Origin: JAVVPO01 sp036655715
GTDB taxonomy: Bacteria; Bacillota; Clostridia; Lachnospirales; Cellulosilyticaceae
Direction of reading: 5' to 3'
DNA: 19,695 bases
Assembly: GCA_036655715.1 (NCBI GenBank)
Contig: JAVVPO010000046.1
Coordinates: 1 to 19,695, forward strand
The number at the start of each line of letters is the position of its first letter. The first letter of the stretch is position 1. Both the position numbers and the translations under genes were made by a program. The notes below the pieces were generated by a model, which worked only from the letters and a program-made list of their open reading frames with translations, ran no database searches and had not been told where the DNA came from. Below are positions 1 through 6,469 of this stretch, piece by piece.

Positions 1-2
1 AC

Positions 3-80
3 AATGGCTGTGGCTGTAACAATGGCTGTGGCTGTAACAATGGCTGTGGCTGTAACAATGGCTGTGGCTGTAATAATGGC
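3..80 (+). repeat. 18-bp tandem repeat encoding NGCGCN
   Basis: The unit AATGGCTGTGGCTGTAAC is repeated head to tail at 3-20, 21-38, 39-56 and 57-74 (the last copy ends AAT), and a shortened copy starts at 75. The period is a multiple of three, so gain or loss of units changes protein length without a frameshift. The array probably continues to the left of the window. Confidence 0.9.
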
Positions 81-185
81 TGCCAAAAACCAGCAAAAGA
101 ATGCTGTAAATGTTGTAACGGTGGATGGACCTGCAACCCAGGTACTTGGTACAATAATCACTATTTTGGAAGATGCTTAAAATAA
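3..185 (+). CDS. Cys-rich tandem-repeat protein, 3' end only
   Basis: This frame is open from the window edge to a TAA at 183-185, giving the last 60 residues; the start lies outside. It opens with four copies of the hexapeptide NGCGCN, encoded by four nearly perfect 18-bp DNA repeats (3-74) and a partial fifth. A Cys-dense segment follows (CCKCCNGGW), then a tail ending GTWYNNHYFGRCLK. The other two frames give a stop in every repeat or an unlikely Thr/Met/Ala/Val repeat, so this frame is the convincing one. No family is recognised. Gly/Asn/Cys repeats of this kind occur in spore-coat, exosporium and other disulfide-linked surface proteins, or could bind metal; that is inference. A strong terminator follows at 223-256. 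Confidence 0.72.
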   Translation, partial: NGCGCNNGCGCNNGCGCNNGCGCNNGCQKPAKECCKCCNGGWTCNPGTWYNNHYFGRCLK

Positions 186-222
186 TTAAACCAATTATAT
201 AATATCCCTTTTCATTTAGATT

Positions 223-256
223 AGAGCTTCTTCAATAATTAGAAGCTCTTTTTTTC
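223..256 (+). terminator. Rho-independent terminator of the Cys-rich gene
   Basis: A perfect 9-bp stem AGAGCTTCT/AGAAGCTCT (223-231 with 241-249) has a 9-nt loop and is followed directly by a run of seven T. It sits 37 bp after the stop codon. Confidence 0.88.
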
Positions 257-331
257 ATATCTTTAAATCATATCACTTATTTCATCATATACTATTATAA
301 ATTAATATAATTAGGAAGTGATTATATAACC

Positions 332-691
332 ATGTATGCTACCCCTCATCTAAATTCATATACAAAAGAAAATTCTATTAGAATCATCAATAAAACAAAT
401 CAGCCACTTACCAATATCAGACTTATTTTTGAAGATTTTAATATAAATATCTCGGAATATAAAATTGTAAGAGAAAGAGGTTCTTTATCTTATACTCCAC
501 CCCTTAACTTTATTGAACTAGGTAATCTATTTCCCAATGAATCAGCTGAATTATATTTTAAGATTGACCCTAGCGATACCGATTTACCTTTACCTCCTAT
601 TCCTCTTGATAGTATCCAAATATGCTATTCTTTAGAAGATGACGAGTCCATCCATTCTAACCTTAATACCTTCTTAGCCAATAACAAATAG
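332..691 (+). CDS. Small DUF11-like beta-sandwich protein
   Basis: A 119-residue protein without signal peptide or membrane segment. It reads as one DUF11/TIGR01451-like domain: an early strand (SIRIINKTNQPLTNIRLIFEDF, about residues 15-36), then a section ending in IELGNLFPNESAELYFKID (about 61-79), which matches the usual pattern 'i.lG.l.pGes..i.f'. A Pro/Leu-rich stretch and an acidic tail follow. AGGAAGTG at 312-319 serves as ribosome binding site, with long spacing. DUF11 units are usually repeated in exported surface or spore-envelope proteins; a lone unsecreted copy beside a Cys-rich protein would suit a spore-associated role, but this is a guess. The family assignment rests on pattern only. 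Confidence 0.62.
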   Translation: MYATPHLNSYTKENSIRIINKTNQPLTNIRLIFEDFNINISEYKIVRERGSLSYTPPLNFIELGNLFPNESAELYFKIDPSDTDLPLPPIPLDSIQICYSLEDDESIHSNLNTFLANNK

Positions 692-746
692 AGAGTAAAA
701 ATCCCTATCTTAGATGGATGGGGATTCTCACTCTCTATTTGTTATT
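680..746. terminator. Long bidirectional hairpin between convergent genes
   Basis: The arms 680-705 and 721-746 are 26 nt each and match at 24 positions, with a 15-nt loop. The left arm contains the stop codon of the DUF11-like gene (689-691); the right arm ends just before the stop of the minus-strand acetyltransferase (748-750). The T-tract is poor (TATTTGTTATT), but the symmetry suits a terminator shared by both genes. Confidence 0.75.
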
Positions 747-747
747 G

Positions 748-1206
748 CTATGCTTCTAAACTTTTTCTAAAAACTATGTACTTAGAGTCTTCATAAATTC
801 GTATAAAATTATTTCTTTCAAATATTTTAATCGAATAAATATTGTTTGCTTTTACAAATGCACTGAAGGATTCTATTCCTTTAAACATATGCTTATTCAT
901 CTGATAATAAGATTCAATGAGCCCAATAGATTTCTTCCCTATACCATTCCATCTATGTCTCTTATCAATGCTATAGATAATAAGTGCATCATTCTTATGC
1001 TTTTCTATACGAAGTTCCCCTACGTCCTTCTCATCTTGCTCAATGATAAACATCATGGCATTTGGACTTCCTAACTTTTCTACAAACCACTTATAATACT
1101 CAGTCTTCTCTACTAGCTCCTGCTTATAACCATTTTTTCTTACTTCCTTATCATTTACCCATTCATATAATTTGTCAAAATCAGACTTTATTACTTCTCT
1201 CAGCAT
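748..1206 (-). CDS. GNAT-family N-acetyltransferase
   Basis: A 152-residue protein of the GNAT fold (Acetyltransf_3/RimJ-like, also resembling PseH-type sugar acetyltransferases), expected to move an acetyl group from acetyl-CoA to an amine. It begins LREVIKSDFDKLYEWVNDKEVRKN, typical of the family's first strand and helix. The acetyl-CoA pyrophosphate loop is RHRWNGIGKKSIG (residues 83-95, R-x-x-G-x-G). The end has the usual N-x-x-S-x-K-x-x-E-R-x-F pattern (NNIYSIKIFERNNF). An in-frame TTG seven codons upstream (1227) could also start it; I prefer the ATG at 1206 because AAGGGG lies 6-7 nt before it and the family pattern begins there. The substrate cannot be told. Confidence 0.85.
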   Translation of the reverse strand: MLREVIKSDFDKLYEWVNDKEVRKNGYKQELVEKTEYYKWFVEKLGSPNAMMFIIEQDEKDVGELRIEKHKNDALIIYSIDKRHRWNGIGKKSIGLIESYYQMNKHMFKGIESFSAFVKANNIYSIKIFERNNFIRIYEDSKYIVFRKSLEA

Positions 1207-1407
1207 ACTTTTCCCCTTAGCTAACAATTTTCCCCTTTATTATATAATAAAATTATTGTTATTTTATTATCTTTTTGTTAATTCTACTTTATTTTATATT
1301 TTTTATCCCATCCCCCTTTCTTTTTTCATATATTATTAGTATAAATATATTATAGATAATAATTTAAAAATTTATTTTTCAGTAATATTTAACTGCTTGT
1401 TTTTATA

Positions 1408-1416
1408 TGTTATAAT
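1408..1416 (+). promoter_or_regulatory. Extended -10 promoter of the Usp gene
   Basis: TGTTATAAT, an extended -10 element, lies 33 bp before the start. Seventeen bases upstream of the hexamer is only a weak -35 (TTTAAC, 1388-1393), as is common for extended -10 promoters. AGGAGG at 1437-1442 follows. Confidence 0.6.
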
Positions 1417-1449
1417 ATTATATATAATTAAAGAAGAGGAGGTATTATT

Positions 1450-1899
1450 ATGAGCATTAGCACCATCCTTTTACCAATCACCAATTCTCTCGATACTGAG
1501 GCTCTAAATTATACCAAAGAACTTGCTTTATCTAACAATGCTAACCTTATCGTTCTTTACATTACTAGTCCTTTAACCTTTACCAGTTGTTATAGCTATC
1601 CGAGTATATTATATTCTGTAGCCAATCTGAATATGGAAAGTATCAATATTGCTCATCAATGTCTTACCCAAAAAATTGATTCCTTACTTACAGATTGTCC
1701 TCACGAAGTCATCTGTTTAATAGGTCCTCACATGGATACCATTATTAATGTGGCTCGTCAAAAAAATGTAGATCTTATTGTTGTTCCAGGTGCCAAAGAG
1801 CATTCTCTTGATAAATTAATTCATCATACTAACAAAGATAAGTTATCTAAGAAAACTAAAATCCCAGTTATGATCTATGATGGTAAAAAAGAAGCTTAA
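1450..1899 (+). CDS. Universal stress protein (UspA-like), no ATP motif
   Basis: A 149-residue single Usp domain. The N-terminal strand and helix STILLPITNSLDTEALNYTKELA (about residues 3-26) and the strand NLIVLYIT (32-39) are typical. DLIVVPGAKEHSLDKL (108-123) and the C-terminal strand IPVMIYD (138-144) align with the family's nucleotide-loop region. The ATP signature G-x2-G-x9-G-S/T is not preserved: only G114 remains, so it probably belongs to the non-ATP-binding Usp type. AGGAGG is 7 nt before ATG. It is monocistronic, with its own promoter and a palindromic terminator. Its exact role is unknown. Confidence 0.85.
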   Translation: MSISTILLPITNSLDTEALNYTKELALSNNANLIVLYITSPLTFTSCYSYPSILYSVANLNMESINIAHQCLTQKIDSLLTDCPHEVICLIGPHMDTIINVARQKNVDLIVVPGAKEHSLDKLIHHTNKDKLSKKTKIPVMIYDGKKEA

Positions 1900-1904
1900 T
1901 AATC

Positions 1905-1944
1905 AATAGCTCTAGTTATAAGCATGCTTATAACTAGAGCTATT
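1905..1944. terminator. Perfect 20-bp palindrome after the Usp gene
   Basis: Arms 1905-1924 and 1925-1944 are exact reverse complements with no spacer, so the hairpin loop comes from the central GCATGC. A modest T-rich stretch (TTTTACGTTTATTCTTTTT) follows. It most likely terminates the Usp transcript; a dimeric DNA-binding site is a possible alternative. Confidence 0.75.
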
Positions 1945-1959
1945 TTACGTTTATTCTTT

Positions 1960-1987
1960 TTGACAAATATTTATGTTTTGTTATAAT
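1960..1987 (+). promoter_or_regulatory. Consensus SigA promoter of the ttcA-like gene
   Basis: A perfect TTGACA (1960-1965), 16-bp spacer, and perfect TATAAT (1982-1987) with a TG extension (TGTTATAAT). The best vegetative promoter in the window, implying strong constitutive expression. Confidence 0.88.
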
Positions 1988-2029
1988 GTCTCCATATCAT
2001 TAAATTTTATAAACTAACGAGGTTAACTA

Positions 2030-2860
2030 ATGACAAGAATCCCTTTACAAGACATTGAACGTAGTATTCAAACAAAATATCGAAAATATATATGGTCTCC
2101 TTTCATAAAAGCTATTAAAGACTATAACCTTATTGAAGAAGGTGATGTCATTGGCATAGCCATATCTGGAGGTAAAGATAGTTTACTTATGGCAAAACTC
2201 TTTCAACTACTTCATAGACATTCAGATATTTCATTTACACCCATCTTTCTTTCTATGGATCCTGGATTCAATGAAATTAACAAAGTAACTATGGTAGAGA
2301 ACTGCGACCACCTAGGTCTTCCCGTACACTACTATGACTCAGATATATTTGAGGTATCTGAAAAGATCTCAAAAGACTACCCTTGCTATATGTGTGCACG
2401 TATGAGACGAGGTTTCTTATATGCTAAAGCGCAAGAACTTGGCTGCAACAAACTGGCACTCGGACACCATTTTGACGATGTTATTGAAACAACTATGCTA
2501 AATGTCCTTTATGCTGGTAGCTTTAAAACTATGGTTCCAAAACTTTACTCTACGGACTCTAAAAACTTAGAGCTTATTAGACCCCTTTACCACATACGCG
2601 AGCAATCAATCAAAAGCTTCATTACTCATACTGGTATCCCTGCCATGAACTGTGGATGCAAAGTAGCTGAAGGCATGACACCAAGCAAACGTCGTGAAGT
2701 CAAAGAACTCATTGCAAAACTTAAAGAAACTAATCCAAATGTGGATAAATCTATTTTCAAATCGGCTGAAAATGTAAATATTGATGCTATCTTGGGCTAT
2801 CAGGCACAGGGCGAGAAGCATAACTTCCTAGATTTTTATAACGAAGATGTTATAGATTAA
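2030..2860 (+). CDS. ttcA: TtcA-like tRNA 2-thiolation PP-loop ATPase
   Basis: A 276-residue PP-loop (N-type ATP pyrophosphatase) protein of the TtcA/TilS group. The ATP loop SGGKDS is at residues 46-51. CxxC (C119-Y-M-C122) is followed by ARMRRG, then LGHHFDDVIETTMLN (144-158), as in TtcA. A third cysteine pair, C208-G-C210, lies near the end. In TtcA the CxxC pair and a further Cys hold an Fe-S cluster used to thiolate C32 of tRNA. The family match is strong; whether cytidine 32 or another position is modified cannot be read here. GAGGT precedes ATG by about 7 nt. The stop overlaps the stop of the convergent DUF1294 gene by four bases (TTAA). Confidence 0.88.
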   Translation: MTRIPLQDIERSIQTKYRKYIWSPFIKAIKDYNLIEEGDVIGIAISGGKDSLLMAKLFQLLHRHSDISFTPIFLSMDPGFNEINKVTMVENCDHLGLPVHYYDSDIFEVSEKISKDYPCYMCARMRRGFLYAKAQELGCNKLALGHHFDDVIETTMLNVLYAGSFKTMVPKLYSTDSKNLELIRPLYHIREQSIKSFITHTGIPAMNCGCKVAEGMTPSKRREVKELIAKLKETNPNVDKSIFKSAENVNIDAILGYQAQGEKHNFLDFYNEDVID

Positions 2861-3129
2861 TTTACCAAATAAATGATATACCCTGCTATAACTACCTGTA
2901 AAATCAAGATGAGTGGCATTCCCCATTTGAAATACCAATGTTTCGTCTTATGTCTAAACCAGTTCATCCCTAGAGTCGTTCCCAAACTTCCACCTAGCAG
3001 TGCCACGATAAACAAGCTTTTCTCAGGTATTCTATATTTTTTCTTGATAGCTTTTCTCTTATCTCCCCACATCATATAAAGTCCTATGAGATTTATAATC
3101 ACTAAGTAAATCCATATATATTTTTGCAT
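2857..3129 (-). CDS. DUF1294 small membrane protein
   Basis: A 90-residue protein of family DUF1294. It has hydrophobic segments at about residues 4-21, 40-55 and 70-88. Between them are the conserved WGDKRKAIKKKYRIPEKSL and the GGSLGTTLGMNWFRHKTKHWYFKWG block, which is the family hallmark (D-K-x-x-A, R-I-P-E, G-G-x-x-G, R-H-K-T). The function of DUF1294 is unknown. A purine-rich GAAAGGGG lies before ATG and a good promoter is at 3154-3182. The gene has no hairpin at its end; its TAA is interlocked with that of the ttcA-like gene. Confidence 0.9.
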   Translation of the reverse strand: MQKYIWIYLVIINLIGLYMMWGDKRKAIKKKYRIPEKSLFIVALLGGSLGTTLGMNWFRHKTKHWYFKWGMPLILILQVVIAGYIIYLVN

Positions 3130-3153
3130 TACCTTGCCCCTTTCTTTATTTTC

Positions 3154-3182
3154 ATTATATTCCCTCTGATAAAAGCATTCAA
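3154..3182 (-). promoter_or_regulatory. SigA promoter of the DUF1294 gene
   Basis: Reading the minus strand: TTGAAT (3182-3177), 17-bp spacer, TATAAT (3159-3154), 25 bp before the start codon. Confidence 0.75.
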
Positions 3183-3195
3183 TATACTTACGTAA

Positions 3196-3233
3196 ATGGA
3201 AGTGGGCAGCTTACTTCAGCTGCCCACTTCCAT
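3196..3233 (-). terminator. Terminator hairpin of the sigI-rsgI operon
   Basis: A GC-rich perfect 16-bp stem (3196-3211 with 3218-3233) and 6-nt loop TACTTC. It begins on the last base of the rsgI-like stop codon. The following T-tract on the minus strand is short (TTTACG), but the stem is the strongest in the window. Confidence 0.8.
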
Positions 3234-4468
3234 CAGTCATCGTCATCATCATCGTTGTCGTCGTCGTCGTCGTCGTCGTCGTCATGATTATGGCTTTCTC
3301 CTACATTATTATCATCTTTTTTNNNNNNNNNNNNNNNNNNNNNNNNNNNNNNNNNNNNNNNNNNNNNNNNNNNNNNNNNNNNNNNNNNNNNNNNNNNNNN
3401 NNNNNNNNNNNNNNNNNNNNNNTCTTTTTCTTTGTCTTTTTCCTTATCGCTGTCCCTATCATCTTCCCTATCATCTTCATCGTCGTTTTCTTTTATCTCA
3501 TTTTTATCCCTATCTTCATCCTCCTTATCATCGTTGTCGTTGTCGTTATCTTTTTTATTTTCTAAGCTATTAGAGCTGCTTTCCTCTTTTTTCATAGTAT
3601 TGTTTGACACGTTGTTATCCTTGGGTGGTGTATTATTTGGTATAACTGGAGCTAATGTTTCCTTTACCTCATCATCTACTTTAGCTGATTTATCTTCTTT
3701 AACTAACTTATCTTCTTCAATATATTCTCCAATCTCATCAACATTAATAGCTGGATTACTTAAGATGTTTCTAATAATCTGTTCTACCTCTGCTTCTTTC
3801 ATCCATTCATCATCTGATTCTCTCTCTAATTGTTTGGATGCTTCGTAGCGACCAAGACTTATATTCTTTTTCTTAGCCATTTGTCTGTCTTGCTCTGTTC
3901 CCTTTATATATAGAATTTTTGAATCACTAAAGTTAGTTTTAACGATTTCTTTAATGTGCTTCTCATGCACTTTACCTTGTTCATCCTCTGGTATATTCAC
4001 CCCTACTAAGACTGCCCCTTTGGGCTGTAAATAGCCTTTAGCTTTAAGTTCCTGTTCAAGGAGTTTAAGTCCATTATCAAAGTCTTCACCCTTTAGATGC
4101 CCTAACTTAAGTCTACTTGCATCTTTATTTAACTCCACCACTTTAATAATCTTTTCCTGATCATCTAAAACAAACTCTATACTTGGGTTAACATCTAAAC
4201 TCACAACCGCATACTCTTCAAATGGCCTACTATTAAATAATGTTGATACAAAAATAAGTAATACAGCTGCGGCCAATATCCCTACTTTAGTCCATAAGGG
4301 AATCTGCCTACCAGTATCCACGGCTATACTATAAATATCTTCCTCTGCAAAAAATATTTTCTGTCCTATCTCTATTCCATCTCTTTTTACTAGTCTTTTA
4401 TATTTTCCAGATGGTTCCATGACAATGAAATATGCATCTTTTATCTCAACAACTAATCCTTTTCTCAT
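3233..4468 (-). CDS. rsgI: RsgI-like anti-sigma factor with acidic tail (spans assembly gap)
   Basis: A membrane anti-sigma factor paired with SigI. From the ATG at 4468: cytoplasmic RsgI_N domain (residues 1-50, GLVVEIKDAYFIVMEPSGKY), one membrane helix (about 61-78), then the extracytoplasmic RsgI-like domain with YAVVSLDVNPSIEF. The Asn94-Pro95 bond there matches the conserved site where RsgI proteins are known to self-cleave. After about residue 230 the chain becomes Asp/Asn/Lys/Glu low complexity and ends in poly-Asp, with no binding module visible. The 100 N at 3323-3422 lie inside the tail, so its true length is unknown, though the bases after the gap are open only in this frame. A GTG at 4477 is a poorer start: AGGAAG, overlapping the sigI stop, is ideally spaced for the ATG. 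Confidence 0.87.
   Translation of the reverse strand: MRKGLVVEIKDAYFIVMEPSGKYKRLVKRDGIEIGQKIFFAEEDIYSIAVDTGRQIPLWTKVGILAAAVLLIFVSTLFNSRPFEEYAVVSLDVNPSIEFVLDDQEKIIKVVELNKDASRLKLGHLKGEDFDNGLKLLEQELKAKGYLQPKGAVLVGVNIPEDEQGKVHEKHIKEIVKTNFSDSKILYIKGTEQDRQMAKKKNISLGRYEASKQLERESDDEWMKEAEVEQIIRNILSNPAINVDEIGEYIEEDKLVKEDKSAKVDDEVKETLAPVIPNNTPPKDNNVSNNTMKKEESSSNSLENKKDNDNDNDDKEDEDRDKNEIKENDDEDDREDDRDSDKEKDKEKXXXXXXXXXXXXXXXXXXXXXXXXXXXXXXXXXXKKDDNNVGESHNHDDDDDDDDDNDDDDDD
3240..3284 (-). repeat. (GAC/GAT)n triplet repeat encoding poly-Asp
   Basis: A near-pure triplet microsatellite that on the minus strand encodes a run of Asp with one Asn just before the stop. Slippage would change the Asp count without shifting frame. 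Together with similar sequence on the other side of the gap, it probably explains why assembly failed here. Confidence 0.85.
3323..3422. other. Assembly gap of 100 N
   Basis: Exactly 100 undetermined bases, the conventional length for a gap of unknown size. It falls inside the low-complexity 3' part of the rsgI-like gene, so nothing about residue number or frame across it should be trusted. Confidence 0.97.
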
Positions 4469-4480
4469 TTTTCTCACTTC

Positions 4481-5152
4481 CTACTTAGTCAGCCATAATT
4501 TAACGCTATTTAAGTTTTTATAAAATATAATCACCACAGATATAATAAATTTCTTACTTCTCTTAAGAATTTTTTCTGTCACACTAAACTTTCTAGAAAT
4601 ATCTGTTACAGGCAACCTTTTCTTGGCATACATAAAAGTTGTGAATGCTTCTTCTTTACTAACTTTTTTAGATATATTAATGGCATAATCTCTTGTATCT
4701 TTATGTTTAGGTGCTTCTTCTACTAATTCATCAAATCCAAACCCAAATAATCTTATTTCTTGCCTTAACCTATCAAGCTCTTCCTTTAGTCTATCTTGTG
4801 TTTCAACAGGTTCTATGTAGGTATCTAAAATATCAATCCCTTGTTCCTTCAAAGCATCAATAGAGACTAAGTTTCGGTGTTTATTTTCCTTCTTTAAATA
4901 ATTAATAACTCTGCTTTTAATAATAAGCTTAGCAAAACTTGTGAATTCCCCTCTCGCCTCTTCATATCTCTCTATCGCCTCTATAAATGCCATAAGCCCT
5001 ATACTCAGTTCTTCACTATTTTCTGCTGATACATATTTTCCTGTTGTATCAGAAATAGTTTTTATAATCATAGGCATATATCCTTCTATTACTTCATTAA
5101 TATCTCGAAATTTTTCTATTTGACTTATCTCTTTATATTTTTTTTGCAGCAT
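4481..5152 (-). CDS. sigI: RNA polymerase sigma factor SigI
   Basis: A 223-residue sigma-70-family factor of the SigI type. The N-terminal half has sigma region 2 (FRDINEVIEGYMPMIIKTISDTTGKYV, then LSIGLMAFIEAIERYEEARGEFTSFAKLIIKSRVINYLKKE). The C-terminal half carries the SigI signature FDELVEEAPKHKDTRDYAINIS in place of a normal region 4, then KKRLPVTDISRKF and a final KFIIS helix. In Bacillus subtilis SigI answers heat stress; in Clostridium thermocellum and relatives multiple SigI/RsgI pairs sense polysaccharides and control cellulosome genes. A GTG four codons upstream (5164) is possible, but the ATG at 5152 has GAGGTG 9 nt before it. First gene of a two-gene operon, translationally coupled to rsgI. 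Confidence 0.9.
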   Translation of the reverse strand: MLQKKYKEISQIEKFRDINEVIEGYMPMIIKTISDTTGKYVSAENSEELSIGLMAFIEAIERYEEARGEFTSFAKLIIKSRVINYLKKENKHRNLVSIDALKEQGIDILDTYIEPVETQDRLKEELDRLRQEIRLFGFGFDELVEEAPKHKDTRDYAINISKKVSKEEAFTTFMYAKKRLPVTDISRKFSVTEKILKRSKKFIISVVIIFYKNLNSVKLWLTK

Positions 5153-5288
5153 TTCCTTTCCCACCTCATTTAGAATGATTATAATTTATATATTCCCATA
5201 AAATGTAATTTTTGTCTATCTCTTATCATATAATCATCTCTATTACTAAATACCACTATCACTCTGTATTTAGGTACTTTTTTCATCC

Positions 5289-5317
5289 TTTCCACTTACC
5301 GATTAACCATGTATAAT
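5289..5317 (+). promoter_or_regulatory. Probable promoter of the DHH gene
   Basis: TTTCCA (5289-5294, 4 of 6 consensus bases), 17-bp spacer, perfect TATAAT (5312-5317), 29 bp before ATG. Confidence 0.6.
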
Positions 5318-5346
5318 AGACTTAATTCTATATTAGGGGGACTATT

Positions 5347-6324
5347 ATGATAAGACTAAACCAATTACTTCATTTCAATACTATAATTATCCAATGCCAT
5401 GACAATCCTGACCCTGATACACTTGCTTCTGGCTATGCTTTATATACTTACTTAAAACTTCATCATAAAAATGTTCGTCTGATTTACAGTGGACCTAATC
5501 AAATTTCCAAACCTAATCTAAAACTTATGATTGAATCTCTCCGTATTCCTATAGAATATGCAACTTATATAGATGTACCAGATCTTCTTGTTACTGTAGA
5601 TTGCCAGTATGGTGAAGGTAATATTTACCATTTTCCAGCTAGAGCTATTTGTATGCTTGATCATCATATTCCTGTCTCTGAGCCTACTCCTTTATCTGAT
5701 ATCAGGCCTAATCTGACAAGTTGTTCTACACTTATTTGGACTCTCCTACTTGAATCTGGCTTTAACTTAGAAAGTCATTTAGAAGTATGTACAGCACTCT
5801 ATTATGGTCTTCTAACAGACAGTAACTCCTTTACTGAAATCTCTGATGATTTAGACACACAAATGCAGAATACTATACCGTTTGATAACACCCTTATGAA
5901 ACAGCTTAAATATTCAAATCTTTCTCTCATAGATTTGGTTACAGCAGGTACCGCCCTTGTTAGCTATTCTTTTAATCCTGAAAACAAATTTGCTATCTTC
6001 AAATCAGGGCCCTGTGATCCTAATATCTTAGGTTTCATTAGCGACTTAGTCATTCAGGTAGACTCTATCCACCTTTGCATTGTCTATTATGAAAATGAGG
6101 TTTCTATCAAATATTCTATACGTAGTTGTTCAGATCAAATTCTAGCTAATGAGTTTGCTAAATATATCTGCCAAGAAATTGGTTCAGGCGGTGGGCACAT
6201 AGATAAAGCCGGTGGACAAATCAACCTTTTTATTTATAAAAAGCACTTTCCTCATTTGCCTATTTCTAACTATCTAACAGACTTTACTCAATCCTATTTA
6301 TCTCAGCTCAGATTGAGTAAATAG
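5347..6324 (+). CDS. DHH/DHHA1 phosphoesterase, NrnA-like
   Basis: A 325-residue metal-dependent phosphoesterase with the full DHH motif set. Motif I is H18-D-N-P-D22-P-D24, motif II is VTVD85, motif III is D105-H-H107 and motif IV is LLTD158SN. The C-terminal DHHA1 domain has the substrate-binding GSGGGH (GGGH at 281-284) followed by KAGG. The architecture and length match NrnA, which degrades nano-RNA and pAp, and also the stand-alone c-di-AMP/pApA phosphodiesterases; the sequence alone does not separate these. AGGGGG is 6 nt before ATG. The gene is divergent from sigI and ends in its own hairpin. Predicted cytoplasmic, since no signal or membrane segment is present. Confidence 0.88.
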   Translation: MIRLNQLLHFNTIIIQCHDNPDPDTLASGYALYTYLKLHHKNVRLIYSGPNQISKPNLKLMIESLRIPIEYATYIDVPDLLVTVDCQYGEGNIYHFPARAICMLDHHIPVSEPTPLSDIRPNLTSCSTLIWTLLLESGFNLESHLEVCTALYYGLLTDSNSFTEISDDLDTQMQNTIPFDNTLMKQLKYSNLSLIDLVTAGTALVSYSFNPENKFAIFKSGPCDPNILGFISDLVIQVDSIHLCIVYYENEVSIKYSIRSCSDQILANEFAKYICQEIGSGGGHIDKAGGQINLFIYKKHFPHLPISNYLTDFTQSYLSQLRLSK

Positions 6325-6367
6325 CCTATTTGAAATCATCATTCTCTTTGACTTCAAATAGGCTATT
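6320..6367 (+). terminator. Hairpin terminator of the DHH gene, containing its stop codon
   Basis: A perfect 15-bp stem (6320-6334 with 6353-6367), 18-nt loop, followed by ATTTATTT. The left arm includes the stop TAG at 6322-6324. Confidence 0.75.
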
Positions 6368-6441
6368 ATTTATTTAAAGATATCCTTTAGCTAAATCCCC
6401 GAGCTTATCCTTTCCTAACTTTTTATTATAGCATCAATCAT

Positions 6442-6469
6442 AAAAAAAGAACCTCCTACTAGAAGATTC
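6442..6469 (-). terminator. Rho-independent terminator of the chrA-ArAE operon
   Basis: On the minus strand GAATCTTCT pairs with AGGAGGTTC (9 bp, two G-T wobbles) over a 3-nt loop and is followed by seven T. The stop codon of the ArAE gene (6461-6459) overlaps the loop and stem. Confidence 0.85.

Noticed and set aside
1..80. CRISPR-like or minisatellite array
   Set aside because: The repeats are contiguous with no spacers and are explained fully by the in-frame NGCGCN protein repeat.
3196..3848. Plus-strand frames rich in Ser/Phe/Arg over the rsgI tail
   Set aside because: They are mirror images of the GAT/GAA/AAA-rich coding repeat and lack start signals.
5165..5346. SigI-type autoregulatory promoter upstream of sigI
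   Set aside because: The only CCCCC on the minus strand is the complement of the DHH gene's AGGGGG ribosome binding site, and no suitably spaced CGAA element is seen. Autoregulation is known in the family but is not visible here.
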